From: a virus
Length of the DNA stretch: 45,162 bases
Reading direction: 5' to 3' (one strand)
IMG/VR virus record: IMGVR_UViG_3300025424_000019
Coordinates: 1 to 45,162 of that record
The translations under genes were made by a program, and so were the position numbers. The notes under the pieces are model-generated. The model saw only the letters and a program-made list of their open reading frames with translations. It was not told the DNA's origin and did not search any database. Below, in pieces: positions 37,425 to 44,288 of this stretch. The first letter of the stretch is position 1; each line of letters starts with the position of its first letter.

Positions 37425-37460
37425 CACGAAGCGTGAGTTCGAATCTCACCGTTTCCGCCA
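37425..37460 (+). pseudogene. orphan tRNA 3' half (Ser-like)
   Basis: T arm GTGAG-TTCGAAT-CTCAC, acceptor strand CGTTTCC, G73-CCA, with no 5' half adjacent. Directly follows the endonuclease plus tRNA-Ser unit, as expected if the unit displaced a resident tRNA-Ser. Confidence 0.6.
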
Positions 37461-37474
37461 AACAAAGGTTTGAT

Positions 37475-37849
37475 ATGAAAATTACTGAAGATCAATTTCG
37501 ATATGAGTGGTTTTCTGGTACTGGCAAAGGTGGACAGCATCGCAACAAGCATCAAAATTGTTGCCGTTGTATACATGAACCTACTGGAATCACTGCAAAC
37601 GGTACGAATAGTCGTAGCCGAGAAGATAATAAAAGAGCCTCATATGTCACATGTTTAAGTAGAGTATTAGCACACTTTCATGAAGACACTGAAAGATATC
37701 AAGCTGGTTCTGAAAGAATTAGAACATATCATGAACCTGACAACCGTGTCACGGATCATGCTAGTGGACACACTGACACATACACCAATGTAGTATTAAA
37801 AAACTATATTGATGAAATGGTAGAAGCAAGAGCAAAGTCAGTAAGATAA
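37475..37849 (+). CDS. release-factor-like GGQ protein (catalytic domain only)
   Basis: 124 aa. SGTGKGGQHRNKHQNCCRC carries the GGQ loop (residues 19-21) that hydrolyses peptidyl-tRNA; ERIRTYHEPDNRVTDHASG is the RF1/RF2/PrfH segment following it. The codon-recognition and N-terminal domains are absent, so it should act codon-independently, for example on stalled or damaged ribosomes. AAAGG upstream. Lies just ahead of the tandem RNAs and the Ro60-like gene. Confidence 0.85.
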   Translation: MKITEDQFRYEWFSGTGKGGQHRNKHQNCCRCIHEPTGITANGTNSRSREDNKRASYVTCLSRVLAHFHEDTERYQAGSERIRTYHEPDNRVTDHASGHTDTYTNVVLKNYIDEMVEARAKSVR

Positions 37850-37863
37850 TTGCCCAAAAACAA

Positions 37864-37892
37864 TTGTCAAGTATTCGATACTGTGATACGAT
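37864..37892 (+). promoter_or_regulatory. sigma70-like promoter TTGTCA-17-TACGAT
   Basis: TTGTCA 37864-37869, TACGAT 37887-37892 with TGTGA extension. The first structured RNA (E0) starts 24 nt downstream; the DUF2828-like gene is probably in the same transcript. Confidence 0.7.
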
Positions 37893-37915
37893 ACATGTAT
37901 TGAACGATTAATTAA

Positions 37916-38079
37916 AGGTTAGGTACAGCAATCATATATTATATGAACTGTTAGACACCGTGGTAGAATATTGGAGCAAAACAGGTAAAACTGTGTAGCG
38001 TTGAAGGTATCTATTGAAGCAGGACTAACAAGCACAGAGTGATGGCCTGTGTTGAATAAAAGCAGTCAACAACTAACCT
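37916..38079 (+). ncRNA. AGGAT/CAGCAA RNA, tandem member E0
   Basis: Closing stem AGGTTAG/CTAACCT, bulge GTACAGCAA, then TCATAT/ATATGA hairpin, TGTTAG/CTAACA and CACAG/CTGTG. Tail CTGTTTGTATTCT runs straight into E1. Confidence 0.65.
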
Positions 38080-38090
38080 GTTTGTATTCT

Positions 38091-38340
38091 AGGATGATTA
38101 CAGCACTTAAAAACAATAACGAAACCATTAATGCAGTAGACAGCGGCCCGTGGAAAGGCTTTATCTAGGAAACTAGACGCTAATGGAACTGACGACTTAT
38201 GGAAAGACATATATGATGTTTGTACAGACACAACACAAACTAGCCAACATGATATGTTGGTATGGATCTAGGAAACTGAACCGACATGCAGGGGATTTGG
38301 CTAGACCTGACAGAAAAACTTAACCAGTTTCGCTCATCCT
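38091..38340 (+). ncRNA. AGGAT/CAGCAA RNA, tandem member E1 (250 nt)
   Basis: Closing stem AGGATGA/TCATCCT, bulge TTACAGCA, then CGAAAC/GTTTCG near the stem, CCATTA/TAATGG, a TCTAG-GAAA-CTAGA GNRA hairpin, and CCAACAT-GAT-ATGTTGG competing with CTAGCCAA/TTGGCTAG. The largest family member. Tail CTGTTAAATTT leads into E2. Confidence 0.65.
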
Positions 38341-38349
38341 GTTAAATTT

Positions 38350-38402
38350 AGAATGTTAACAGCAACTAAAAAACTTTTATTGACAAAAAGAAAATACATT
38401 CT
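38350..38402 (+). ncRNA. AGGAT/CAGCAA RNA, tandem member E2 (minimal)
   Basis: Closing stem AGAATGT/ACATTCT, bulge TAACAGCAA, one inner hairpin CTTTT-ATTGACA-AAAAG. Only 53 nt: it defines the minimal unit. Ends 16 nt before the DUF2828 ATG, so it may act on that gene's translation. Confidence 0.65.
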
Positions 38403-38418
38403 GTAAAGGTAAAATAAA

Positions 38419-38910
38419 ATGAACGCATTTGTAAACGCAATACAAAACCAAGAAGCCCGTACTACTAACGGTATGAAGGCCCGTAAGTCAACTGCTAACT
38501 CAATAGTTGATTTGTTCTACAACATCGGTGCAAGCCGTGGTAAGAACATTATCCCAGCATTCACTGCTGCCTATGTGCAAGACAAGGAACTTGCTTTGCG
38601 TGTGGCTTTGTGGGCACGAGATGCCCGTGGTGGTGCAGGTGAACGACAATTGTTCCGTGATATATTGTCATACTTGGAAAAGCATGACCCAGAAGCGGCA
38701 GCACGATTGTTAGTTAAGATTCCTGAAGTAGGTCGTTTCGATGACTTGTTTGTCTTTAAGGATAAGGATCTTAAGGCTAAGGCATATACTTTGCTAGGTG
38801 ATGTTATTAGAAATGCTCAAAATGCTGAAAATATTCTAAAACAATTGGATAACCTGTCAGAAAAAGAATGCGAAGATTTACTTAAGCAATTTTCCGACCA
38901 AACTGATTAA
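38419..38910 (+). CDS. DUF2828/TROVE-like (Ro60-like) protein, N-terminal piece
   Basis: 163 aa: NSIVDLFYNIGASRGK, then ALWARDARGGAGERQLFRDIL and IPEVGRFDDLF, the conserved helical-repeat motif of DUF2828/TROVE-like proteins related to the RNA-ring protein Ro60. It ends abruptly where a GIY-YIG gene is inserted antisense (29-bp overlap). The rest of the protein is encoded at 39677-40747; together 519 aa, close to full length. A ribosome binding site (AAAGG) precedes the start. Confidence 0.82.
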   Translation: MNAFVNAIQNQEARTTNGMKARKSTANSIVDLFYNIGASRGKNIIPAFTAAYVQDKELALRVALWARDARGGAGERQLFRDILSYLEKHDPEAAARLLVKIPEVGRFDDLFVFKDKDLKAKAYTLLGDVIRNAQNAENILKQLDNLSEKECEDLLKQFSDQTD

Positions 38911-39607
38911 ACTTACCAGAGTCGATCTGTTTCTTCATTCCTTCTTTACACGAGTTAGAAACTTGTTTCCAGTAATCCAAATTAACATTTGGATTCTTTT
39001 TACAATTTTCTCCGTGAAATCGTTTGTAGTTAGCGGGATCGACTTCTTTAGAACAGTGTTCGCAAATGACCTTCTTTGTTTTTAACCTTCCTTTAGAAAT
39101 ATTAGATTTCCTCGTTTGTGAACACGGACCAGTTGATCCAGTGGACTTTCCTTTATTCCAGGGAATTTGTGTATTTTTCTTACCCTTATTCCAGACTTCG
39201 TTAAGTCTACCTTGCTCCCAACCACTTGGAATTGGCAATAATGGATCATGCCAGGTTTGAAGATTACATTCGGGGTGGCAGATAAGGATTAACCCTTCTG
39301 CTGAAAAGTCAGGCATATTATTTCTTTTGTTGATAAAACAACCGTTAGTAGATGCTTTAACTTTATACAAAAATCTTTTTTCGTGGTGTATTGCTTGTTC
39401 TTTACTTGAAAAAATTTTAGAGACTCTGACTTCGAATGAATCTTTACCGTATTGTTTTATTAAGTTTTTAACATGTGTAGATGAACTAAAATAAGTATTC
39501 CATAAGTCATTAGGCGAACATCCTTTTGCCCATCTGACTCCGTAATACCACTGGTTGGTAGGTTTGAATTTTAAAATGTATGTAAATGGGATAGTAAGTG
39601 TTGACAT
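38882..39607 (-). CDS. GIY-YIG-like homing endonuclease inserted in the Ro60-like gene
   Basis: 241 aa. TYILKFKPTNQWYYGVRWAKG is a GIY-YIG variant; KEQAIHHEKRFL supplies the Glu helix. NUMOD3 motifs EVWNKGKKNTQ and IPWNKGKSTGS, C-terminal Zn-finger CEHCSKEVDPANYKRFHGENC. Antisense within the split gene, like MobE in phage Aeh1 nrdA. AGATAAATAAG lies upstream of its start. Confidence 0.82.
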   Translation of the reverse strand: MSTLTIPFTYILKFKPTNQWYYGVRWAKGCSPNDLWNTYFSSSTHVKNLIKQYGKDSFEVRVSKIFSSKEQAIHHEKRFLYKVKASTNGCFINKRNNMPDFSAEGLILICHPECNLQTWHDPLLPIPSGWEQGRLNEVWNKGKKNTQIPWNKGKSTGSTGPCSQTRKSNISKGRLKTKKVICEHCSKEVDPANYKRFHGENCKKNPNVNLDYWKQVSNSCKEGMKKQIDSGKFNQFGRKIA

Positions 39608-39629
39608 ATAAAAAGTTTTCTGTTATACT
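39601..39629 (+). promoter_or_regulatory. sigma70-like promoter TTGACA-17-TATACT
   Basis: TTGACA 39601-39606 and TATACT 39624-39629, overlapping the start of the antisense endonuclease. Gives the C-terminal piece of the split gene its own transcription. Confidence 0.75.
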
Positions 39630-39676
39630 TATTTATCTTTAAAACGCTAAATGGACTCCTTATAAGGAAACAAAGA

Positions 39677-40747
39677 ATGACTACAGCAAAAAATGAATTG
39701 AAGAAAAAACTAAACCTCATTCTGATGAATGGACAATTGGCAAGCAAATGGACTCCTCGTAAGGGCGAAGTGGCCCGTGAAATCCGTGAGTTCTTCGGTA
39801 TGAGTCCCAAGCAATATCGTAAGAGTCTTGTGGCTCTTACTAAGGTTGTTGAAACACAAATGTGTTCCAACGATTGGGACAACATCAACTATAGTCATGT
39901 GCCTTCACAGGCAGCACGAATCTACAAGAAGGCGTTCAACCGTCATTCTACTACATTCAGTGAATATGTGGCTAAGTTGGTAAGTGGTGACAAGACTGTG
40001 AAGGTCAATGCTTCGGCAGTGTTCCCTCATGAAGTACTGAAGGGTTTAATCTCTAGCTATAGCCGTACTAACTTGGGTAAGACTGAGTTGGATCATGTGA
40101 CAGCGCAATGGGATGCATTGCCTAACTACATGAATGATGCAAACATTCTACCAATGGTAGATGTATCTGGTTCTATGACTTGCCCAGCAGGTGGAACTGG
40201 TAGTGTAACATGTTTGGATGTTAGTGTATCGCTTGGTCTATACCTAGCTGACAAGAACAAGGGCGTGTTCAAGGACACATTCTTGACTTTCAGTGGATCT
40301 CCTGAACTACTTACCCTAAAGGGTGATATTGTTCAAAAGATTAACCAAATGGTTCAATCTAAGTGGGCAATGGACACAAACTTGCACAAGGCTATGGACA
40401 AGATCCTAAGTGTTGCGGTCAAGAACAATGTTCCTGAAAGTGACATGCCTAAGATGTTGTTGATCCTTTCTGACATGCAATTCAATGCGTGTGTTACACA
40501 CGATGACTCTGCAATGGAAATGATTCAACGCAAGTATGAACAAGCTGGTTACACTATGCCTAGCGTAGTATTCTGGAACTTGAACAGTAGCGGTAACGCC
40601 CCTGTCAAGGCAGACAAGAGTGGTGCGGCTTTAGTCTCTGGCTTTAGCCCAAGCATCATGGCAAGTTTGTTAGGTGCAGATCCTTCTGAGTTCACTCCAG
40701 AAGGAGTTTGTCTAAAGACTATTATGCAACCAAAATACGATTTATAA
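39677..40747 (+). CDS. DUF2828/TROVE-like (Ro60-like) protein, C-terminal piece with vWA domain
   Basis: 356 aa. [40 protein letters not shown] is the second conserved DUF2828 segment; [10 protein letters not shown] follows. The vWA domain has an intact [15 protein letters not shown] (DxSxS), later Thr and ILSDMQF. AAGGAAACAAAG precedes the ATG. The split pieces keep all domain motifs, so a two-chain protein is plausible. In the Ro60 model the helical ring binds RNA ends and Y RNAs on its outside. Confidence 0.85.
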   Translation: MTTAKNELKKKLNLILMNGQLASKWTPRKGEVAREIREFFGMSPKQYRKSLVALTKVVETQMCSNDWDNINYSHVPSQAARIYKKAFNRHSTTFSEYVAKLVSGDKTVKVNASAVFPHEVLKGLISSYSRTNLGKTELDHVTAQWDALPNYMNDANILPMVDVSGSMTCPAGGTGSVTCLDVSVSLGLYLADKNKGVFKDTFLTFSGSPELLTLKGDIVQKINQMVQSKWAMDTNLHKAMDKILSVAVKNNVPESDMPKMLLILSDMQFNACVTHDDSAMEMIQRKYEQAGYTMPSVVFWNLNSSGNAPVKADKSGAALVSGFSPSIMASLLGADPSEFTPEGVCLKTIMQPKYDL

Positions 40748-41341
40748 TCGTCCTCTAATGAACCCGGGGTAGTTTTCTAACTGCTCCGGGTTTATCCTTA
40801 TGGACCTAAAACCGTCATTCACCCAGATCCTGCCCACGCATACTTTATTGAAGTTAGTAGAATATGCTTGATTGGACTTGTCCTCAAGCATTTCATTCGT
40901 GTATTTGAAATTTTTTGGTTTGCCCTTTTGACTCTTTGAAAGATTTTCCCTCCATTCAACTGTAAAATCCTCAGAGGTTCTGCCGGTCTTTTTTCCTAGA
41001 TGCGATTTTCTAGATTTATCTTTGGACTCCGATGTATGTGTTCTTCCCTTGAATGGTGATGGTTTTCCACGAACCGCCCCTCCATTGCCACCGTCCCCAC
41101 CGTCGGTTCTATTTCTAAGTATACCTGTACCATTATCTTTTCTTCCATACCAACGAATCATCCTTCGTTCGATAGCGGATGCTCCGACATTTGTGAGACT
41201 AGTTTCTAGAAAGATGATGCGAGATTTGTCTTTTGGTAACTGAATAGTGTGCTTTGCGTATGCTCTACTTCTTTTACCCTTACCTATATAATAGGGTGTG
41301 CCATCTTTACGAAGATAGGCGTAAACATAATAAATACTCAT
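40742..41341 (-). CDS. GIY-YIG homing endonuclease
   Basis: 199 aa. [19 protein letters not shown] is identical over the motif to 9263-9820; [25 protein letters not shown] follows. The two differ after about residue 100, so the nuclease domain is shared and the DNA-binding tails have been exchanged. The 3' end overlaps the DUF2828 C-piece by 6 bp and forms an AACCCGG/CCGGGTT hairpin that could terminate that transcript. Confidence 0.9.
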   Translation of the reverse strand: MSIYYVYAYLRKDGTPYYIGKGKRSRAYAKHTIQLPKDKSRIIFLETSLTNVGASAIERRMIRWYGRKDNGTGILRNRTDGGDGGNGGAVRGKPSPFKGRTHTSESKDKSRKSHLGKKTGRTSEDFTVEWRENLSKSQKGKPKNFKYTNEMLEDKSNQAYSTNFNKVCVGRIWVNDGFRSIRINPEQLENYPGFIRGRL

Positions 41342-41405
41342 GCTGATTGCTCTCCATAGCGTTAGAGTAGTTGGGAATTTCAGTTCCGCGAACTACACTT
41401 TTATT
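41342..41405 (-). promoter_or_regulatory. conserved leader of GIY-YIG genes, copy 2
   Basis: About 90 percent identical to 9821-9890, including GTAGTT/AACTAC and the GGAGC-type ribosome binding site region (here GGAGAGC). Confidence 0.6.
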
Positions 41406-41455
41406 TATGCTAAATGTAAGAAAAGGGTATTACACCCTTTACCCATATCTAAAAT

Positions 41456-41484
41456 TTGACATTAAATAAATTTTAGCATATAAT
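41456..41484 (+). promoter_or_regulatory. consensus sigma70 promoter TTGACA-17-TATAAT
   Basis: TTGACA 41456-41461, TATAAT 41479-41484. Drives the phosphatase to metallophosphoesterase operon. Confidence 0.82.
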
Positions 41485-41505
41485 ACTATTGTTAAGGATT
41501 TTAAT

Positions 41506-41970
41506 ATGTGGATTGAGAATGTAGCGGCTGCTGATATACCAACTAGGTTTCATCACGATGCCGGTGAGAATAGTATGCTGATTAGCATTACAGACCCTGC
41601 AAGTTGGAGACCAACTCCTGCTCACAAGTTCAAAGAGATTCACAATTTTGAATTCTTGGATGTGGAAAAGGATGATGAGGTTCTTGACGAAGCTATGAAG
41701 TGTAGCCAAGAGCAAGCAAACGAATTGGTTAGACTATTGCAACATGCCAAGGACAATAGAATGAATGTTGTTGTTCATTGTTATGCAGGTGTATGCCGTA
41801 GTGGTGCAGTTTGTGAAATTGGGGTAATGCTAGGCTTCGAAGACACTGGAAGATTCCGTAGTCCCAACCTTTTGGTCAAGCATCGTATGATGAAGGCATT
41901 AGGTTGGACTTATGATCCAGATGAAAAGCCCAACATTGATGATTGGCGCAAGTTTACTAATGAGTTTTGA
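41506..41970 (+). CDS. dual-specificity protein phosphatase-like
   Basis: 154 aa. VVVHCYAGVCRSGAV is the HCx5R(S) phosphate-binding loop with catalytic Cys and Arg. The general acid Asp would lie upstream (DVEKDDE region). Similar small phosphatases occur in T4-like phages. Substrate unknown. Confidence 0.87.
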   Translation: MWIENVAAADIPTRFHHDAGENSMLISITDPASWRPTPAHKFKEIHNFEFLDVEKDDEVLDEAMKCSQEQANELVRLLQHAKDNRMNVVVHCYAGVCRSGAVCEIGVMLGFEDTGRFRSPNLLVKHRMMKALGWTYDPDEKPNIDDWRKFTNEF

Positions 41971-42281
41971 TGATGAATAAATTAATTGTTGATGGAAAAG
42001 TAGCAGTATTGATTAGTCCTGGCTTTGGTGCAGGATGGTATACATGGAACTATGATTATCCTGAAATACTTTTTGACCCAGCGATTGTAAAACTTGTTAT
42101 GGAAGAGAAGTTTGATGAGTTGACGATATATGCAACACTGAAGTATCCTGAAATTTATTTAGGTGGTATGGAACAATTAGAAGTAGCATGGATACCAGAA
42201 GGCACATTATTTAATGTTGAGGAATATGATGGAGCTGAAGTAGTAGTTTTTAAAGAAGATCAAGATTGGATGATCGCATAA
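41967..42281 (+). CDS. conserved hypothetical protein
   Basis: 104 aa, acidic, beta-rich (VAVLISPGFGAGWYTWNYDYPEILFDPAIV...). Overlaps the phosphatase stop. A family seen in phages and some bacteria without known function. Confidence 0.72.
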   Translation: MMMNKLIVDGKVAVLISPGFGAGWYTWNYDYPEILFDPAIVKLVMEEKFDELTIYATLKYPEIYLGGMEQLEVAWIPEGTLFNVEEYDGAEVVVFKEDQDWMIA

Positions 42282-42291
42282 AGGAATGATA

Positions 42292-42519
42292 ATGTATAAG
42301 TTAATTTTCGATAACCGAGTGATAGAATTTGACTCACTAGACATGGCAATGGCTTATGCTAAATTGACCAACAAGTTTGTTACTATCAGTGGTGATGATT
42401 TTGAAGTATGCGGTATGTTCGGTGTTGATAGCGTTGTTGATGGTAAGTGCCCAGATGGTGTTGCTTACGATTGGAACAAGGCATCACGCATTGGTCGTGT
42501 AAAGAAGGAACGAGTGTGA
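42292..42519 (+). CDS. small hypothetical protein
   Basis: 75 aa. The ATG at 42292 was chosen because AAAGGA lies 8 nt upstream. YKLIFDNRVIEFDSLDMAMAYAKLTNKFVTISGDDFEVCGMFGVDSV. No known domain. Confidence 0.65.
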   Translation: MYKLIFDNRVIEFDSLDMAMAYAKLTNKFVTISGDDFEVCGMFGVDSVVDGKCPDGVAYDWNKASRIGRVKKERV

Positions 42520-42704
42520 AAATTAAACTGTCAACATACGAAAGAATTGCTGAAAAATTACTGAAGGGTCAGCCCAAAGCAAAGCCTTTCGGTAAGTTGA
42601 TTGGCAATACATTTCTTACTGGAACAAAGAGCCTTCATTGGACTAAACAATCTAGAACTTGGCAATTGTTCTGGCGAATCAAACAACATAGAAAAGGAAT
42701 ATAA
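42516..42704 (+). CDS. small basic hypothetical protein
   Basis: 62 aa, GTG start with AAGAAGGA upstream, overlapping the previous stop. Basic (KLLKGQPKAKPFGKLIG...). Ends 1 bp before the metallophosphoesterase start. Confidence 0.6.
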   Translation: MKIKLSTYERIAEKLLKGQPKAKPFGKLIGNTFLTGTKSLHWTKQSRTWQLFWRIKQHRKGI

Positions 42705-42705
42705 T

Positions 42706-43308
42706 ATGCCAGCAGTATTTTTAGTATCAGACACACACTTTGGTCATGCTGGAGTGTGTAGATTTACAGAGAGTGACGGAGTTACAAAGATCCGCCCATG
42801 GACTGATCCAGACGAAATGGATGAGGAAATGATCCGTCGTTGGAACGACACGGTTCGTCCAAACGATAAAGTATATCACTTAGGCGATGTTGTCATTAAC
42901 CGTAGATCATTAAAGACATTAGCCAGATTAAACGGTGACAAGGTCTTAATTCGTGGTAACCATGACATCTTCCGTGATGATGAATATCGTGAATACTTCC
43001 GTGAGTTAAGAGCGTATCATGTGATGAACGGTATGATTTTAAGTCACATCCCAGTACACCCTGAATCGTTAGGTCGTTTTGGCGTTAACATTCATGGTCA
43101 CTTACATACTAACCGTGTGAAGAAAATCATCGGTGTGAATGCTAAGACAGGTGAGTTCAAATACAGCACTGAAAATGATGTTCGCTATCATTGTGTATGT
43201 GTTGAACAAACTGATTTTACACCTATCTTATTCGAGCATGTTATCAAGCGCATCGAAGCAGAAGGTGGAAGTGTTGGGTTCAAGAATGGTAATGGACCTA
43301 CAATGTAA
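42706..43308 (+). CDS. calcineurin-like metallophosphoesterase
   Basis: 200 aa. All metal motifs present: SDTHFGH, LGDVV, GNHD, SHIPVH and HGHLH. Small phage members of this type act on phosphodiesters or nucleotides; the substrate is not known. AAGGA upstream; followed by a strong terminator. Confidence 0.92.
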   Translation: MPAVFLVSDTHFGHAGVCRFTESDGVTKIRPWTDPDEMDEEMIRRWNDTVRPNDKVYHLGDVVINRRSLKTLARLNGDKVLIRGNHDIFRDDEYREYFRELRAYHVMNGMILSHIPVHPESLGRFGVNIHGHLHTNRVKKIIGVNAKTGEFKYSTENDVRYHCVCVEQTDFTPILFEHVIKRIEAEGGSVGFKNGNGPTM

Positions 43309-43310
43309 AA

Positions 43311-43337
43311 TAGGACTCTACGGAGTCCTATTTTTTT
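43311..43337 (+). terminator. rho-independent terminator
   Basis: TAGGACTC-TACG-GAGTCCTA followed by seven T. Ends the phosphatase-metallophosphoesterase operon. Confidence 0.95.
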
Positions 43338-43378
43338 GGCTAAAAGTTAAAAATTATAATATACGCATAAATAACATT

Positions 43379-43834
43379 ATGCTACACTTCATCAGAGACC
43401 TCACAGACAAACTATTAGAATTTATTAAGGACGACCCAGTGCGCCCTGAAATACCAACCGACTTCCGTGTAAGCGATGGAAGAATGGTTGCCGCATTAGT
43501 TAGTGAAGATAAACCTGATGCAATGGTTTGTGTGAGTTTCCATGATTTTGTTCCTGCAGGTGTAGATGATTTAAAGAAAACATCACAAGTTCCAACAACC
43601 GCTATATTCTATACAATATGGAGTTATAAAGCAGGTAAAGGTCAAGAGTTATTATTTCAGGCAGTTAAAGCAATACAGGAACAATATCCTAGTATAAATC
43701 GATTTGTAACATTAAGTCCTAAAACAAATATGGCAAGACGATTTCATTTAAAAAATGGTGCTATTGTTTTTAGAGAAAATGTAGAAACCATTAACTACGA
43801 ATATCAAGCTAATAAAGAAATAACCGAAACTTGA
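43379..43834 (+). CDS. GNAT-like acetyltransferase, leaderless
   Basis: 151 aa. VSDGRMVAALVSEDKPDAMVCVSF, then a helix and INRFVTLSPKTNMARRFHLKNGAIVF, the closing pattern of GNAT folds (substrate unknown). CATAAATA ends 5 nt before the ATG with no Shine-Dalgarno, implying transcription from the start codon. Confidence 0.7.
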   Translation: MLHFIRDLTDKLLEFIKDDPVRPEIPTDFRVSDGRMVAALVSEDKPDAMVCVSFHDFVPAGVDDLKKTSQVPTTAIFYTIWSYKAGKGQELLFQAVKAIQEQYPSINRFVTLSPKTNMARRFHLKNGAIVFRENVETINYEYQANKEITET

Positions 43835-43859
43835 CAATAAATCCATTCTCTGTTAAACT
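43831..43859 (+). promoter_or_regulatory. sigma70-like promoter TTGACA-17-TAAACT
   Basis: TTGACA 43831-43836 and TAAACT 43854-43859, at the end of the GNAT-like gene. Confidence 0.6.
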
Positions 43860-43900
43860 GTAGTTACAGTAGATAGCAACCCCCGAGAAAGGAAGGTAAT

Positions 43901-44074
43901 ATGTCTAAATATACTTTCATTGTCAACCCCAAAGTCAAAGAGATTTTGGAACTTGCTGAAAAACTCAACAAATGTCTACAATATCCCAACAGCGAAAACT
44001 CAAGGGATGAAAGACACTATTCTGAACACTTTGAACAAAAGATCCTAGAAGTCATCAAAAGTAAACAAAAGTAG
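43901..44074 (+). CDS. small charged hypothetical protein
   Basis: 57 aa (MSKYTFIVNPKVKEILELAEKLNK...), strong GAAAGGAAGG ribosome binding site, own promoter and terminator, so a genuine single-gene transcript. Confidence 0.7.
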   Translation: MSKYTFIVNPKVKEILELAEKLNKCLQYPNSENSRDERHYSEHFEQKILEVIKSKQK

Positions 44075-44082
44075 TACACTTT

Positions 44083-44106
44083 ATGAGTACGAAAGTACTC
44101 ATTTTT
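44083..44106 (+). terminator. rho-independent terminator
   Basis: ATGAGTAC-GAAA-GTACTCAT followed by TTTTT; GNRA-type loop. Confidence 0.93.
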
Positions 44107-44161
44107 GTGTCTCAGGGACGCTAGGACCGATATTTTATTTTGAGGTCTAATTTGATACACA

Positions 44162-44253
44162 GGAAATACCAAAGTAAATTTCAGGGGAATACCAAAGTAA
44201 ATTTCAGGGGAATACCAAAGTAAATTTCAGGGGAATACCAAAGTAAATTTCGG
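44162..44253 (+). repeat. four tandem 23-bp repeats (iterons)
   Basis: Unit GGGAATACCAAAGTAAATTTCAG at 44162, 44185, 44208 and 44231 with exact 23-bp period; the first begins GGA, the last ends CGG. The array abuts the -35 box at 44254. Period of about two helical turns suggests protein binding on one face: an operator or a replication iteron. Confidence 0.9.
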
Positions 44254-44282
44254 TTGACAATAAATGGTACTGGTGCTATAAT
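44254..44282 (+). promoter_or_regulatory. consensus sigma70 promoter TTGACA-17-TATAAT directly after iterons
   Basis: Perfect hexamers at 44254-44259 and 44277-44282 with a TGC extension. The downstream ATG at 44289 is 7 nt from the -10, so the transcript should be leaderless. Confidence 0.85.
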
Positions 44283-44288
44283 TCATGC

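Noticed and set aside
38383-38402. TTGACA as a promoter for the DUF2828 gene
   Set aside because: The TACATT that follows is only 9 nt away; the hexamer is the loop of RNA E2.
44162-44253. CRISPR array
   Set aside because: The repeats are contiguous with no spacers, and no cas genes are present.
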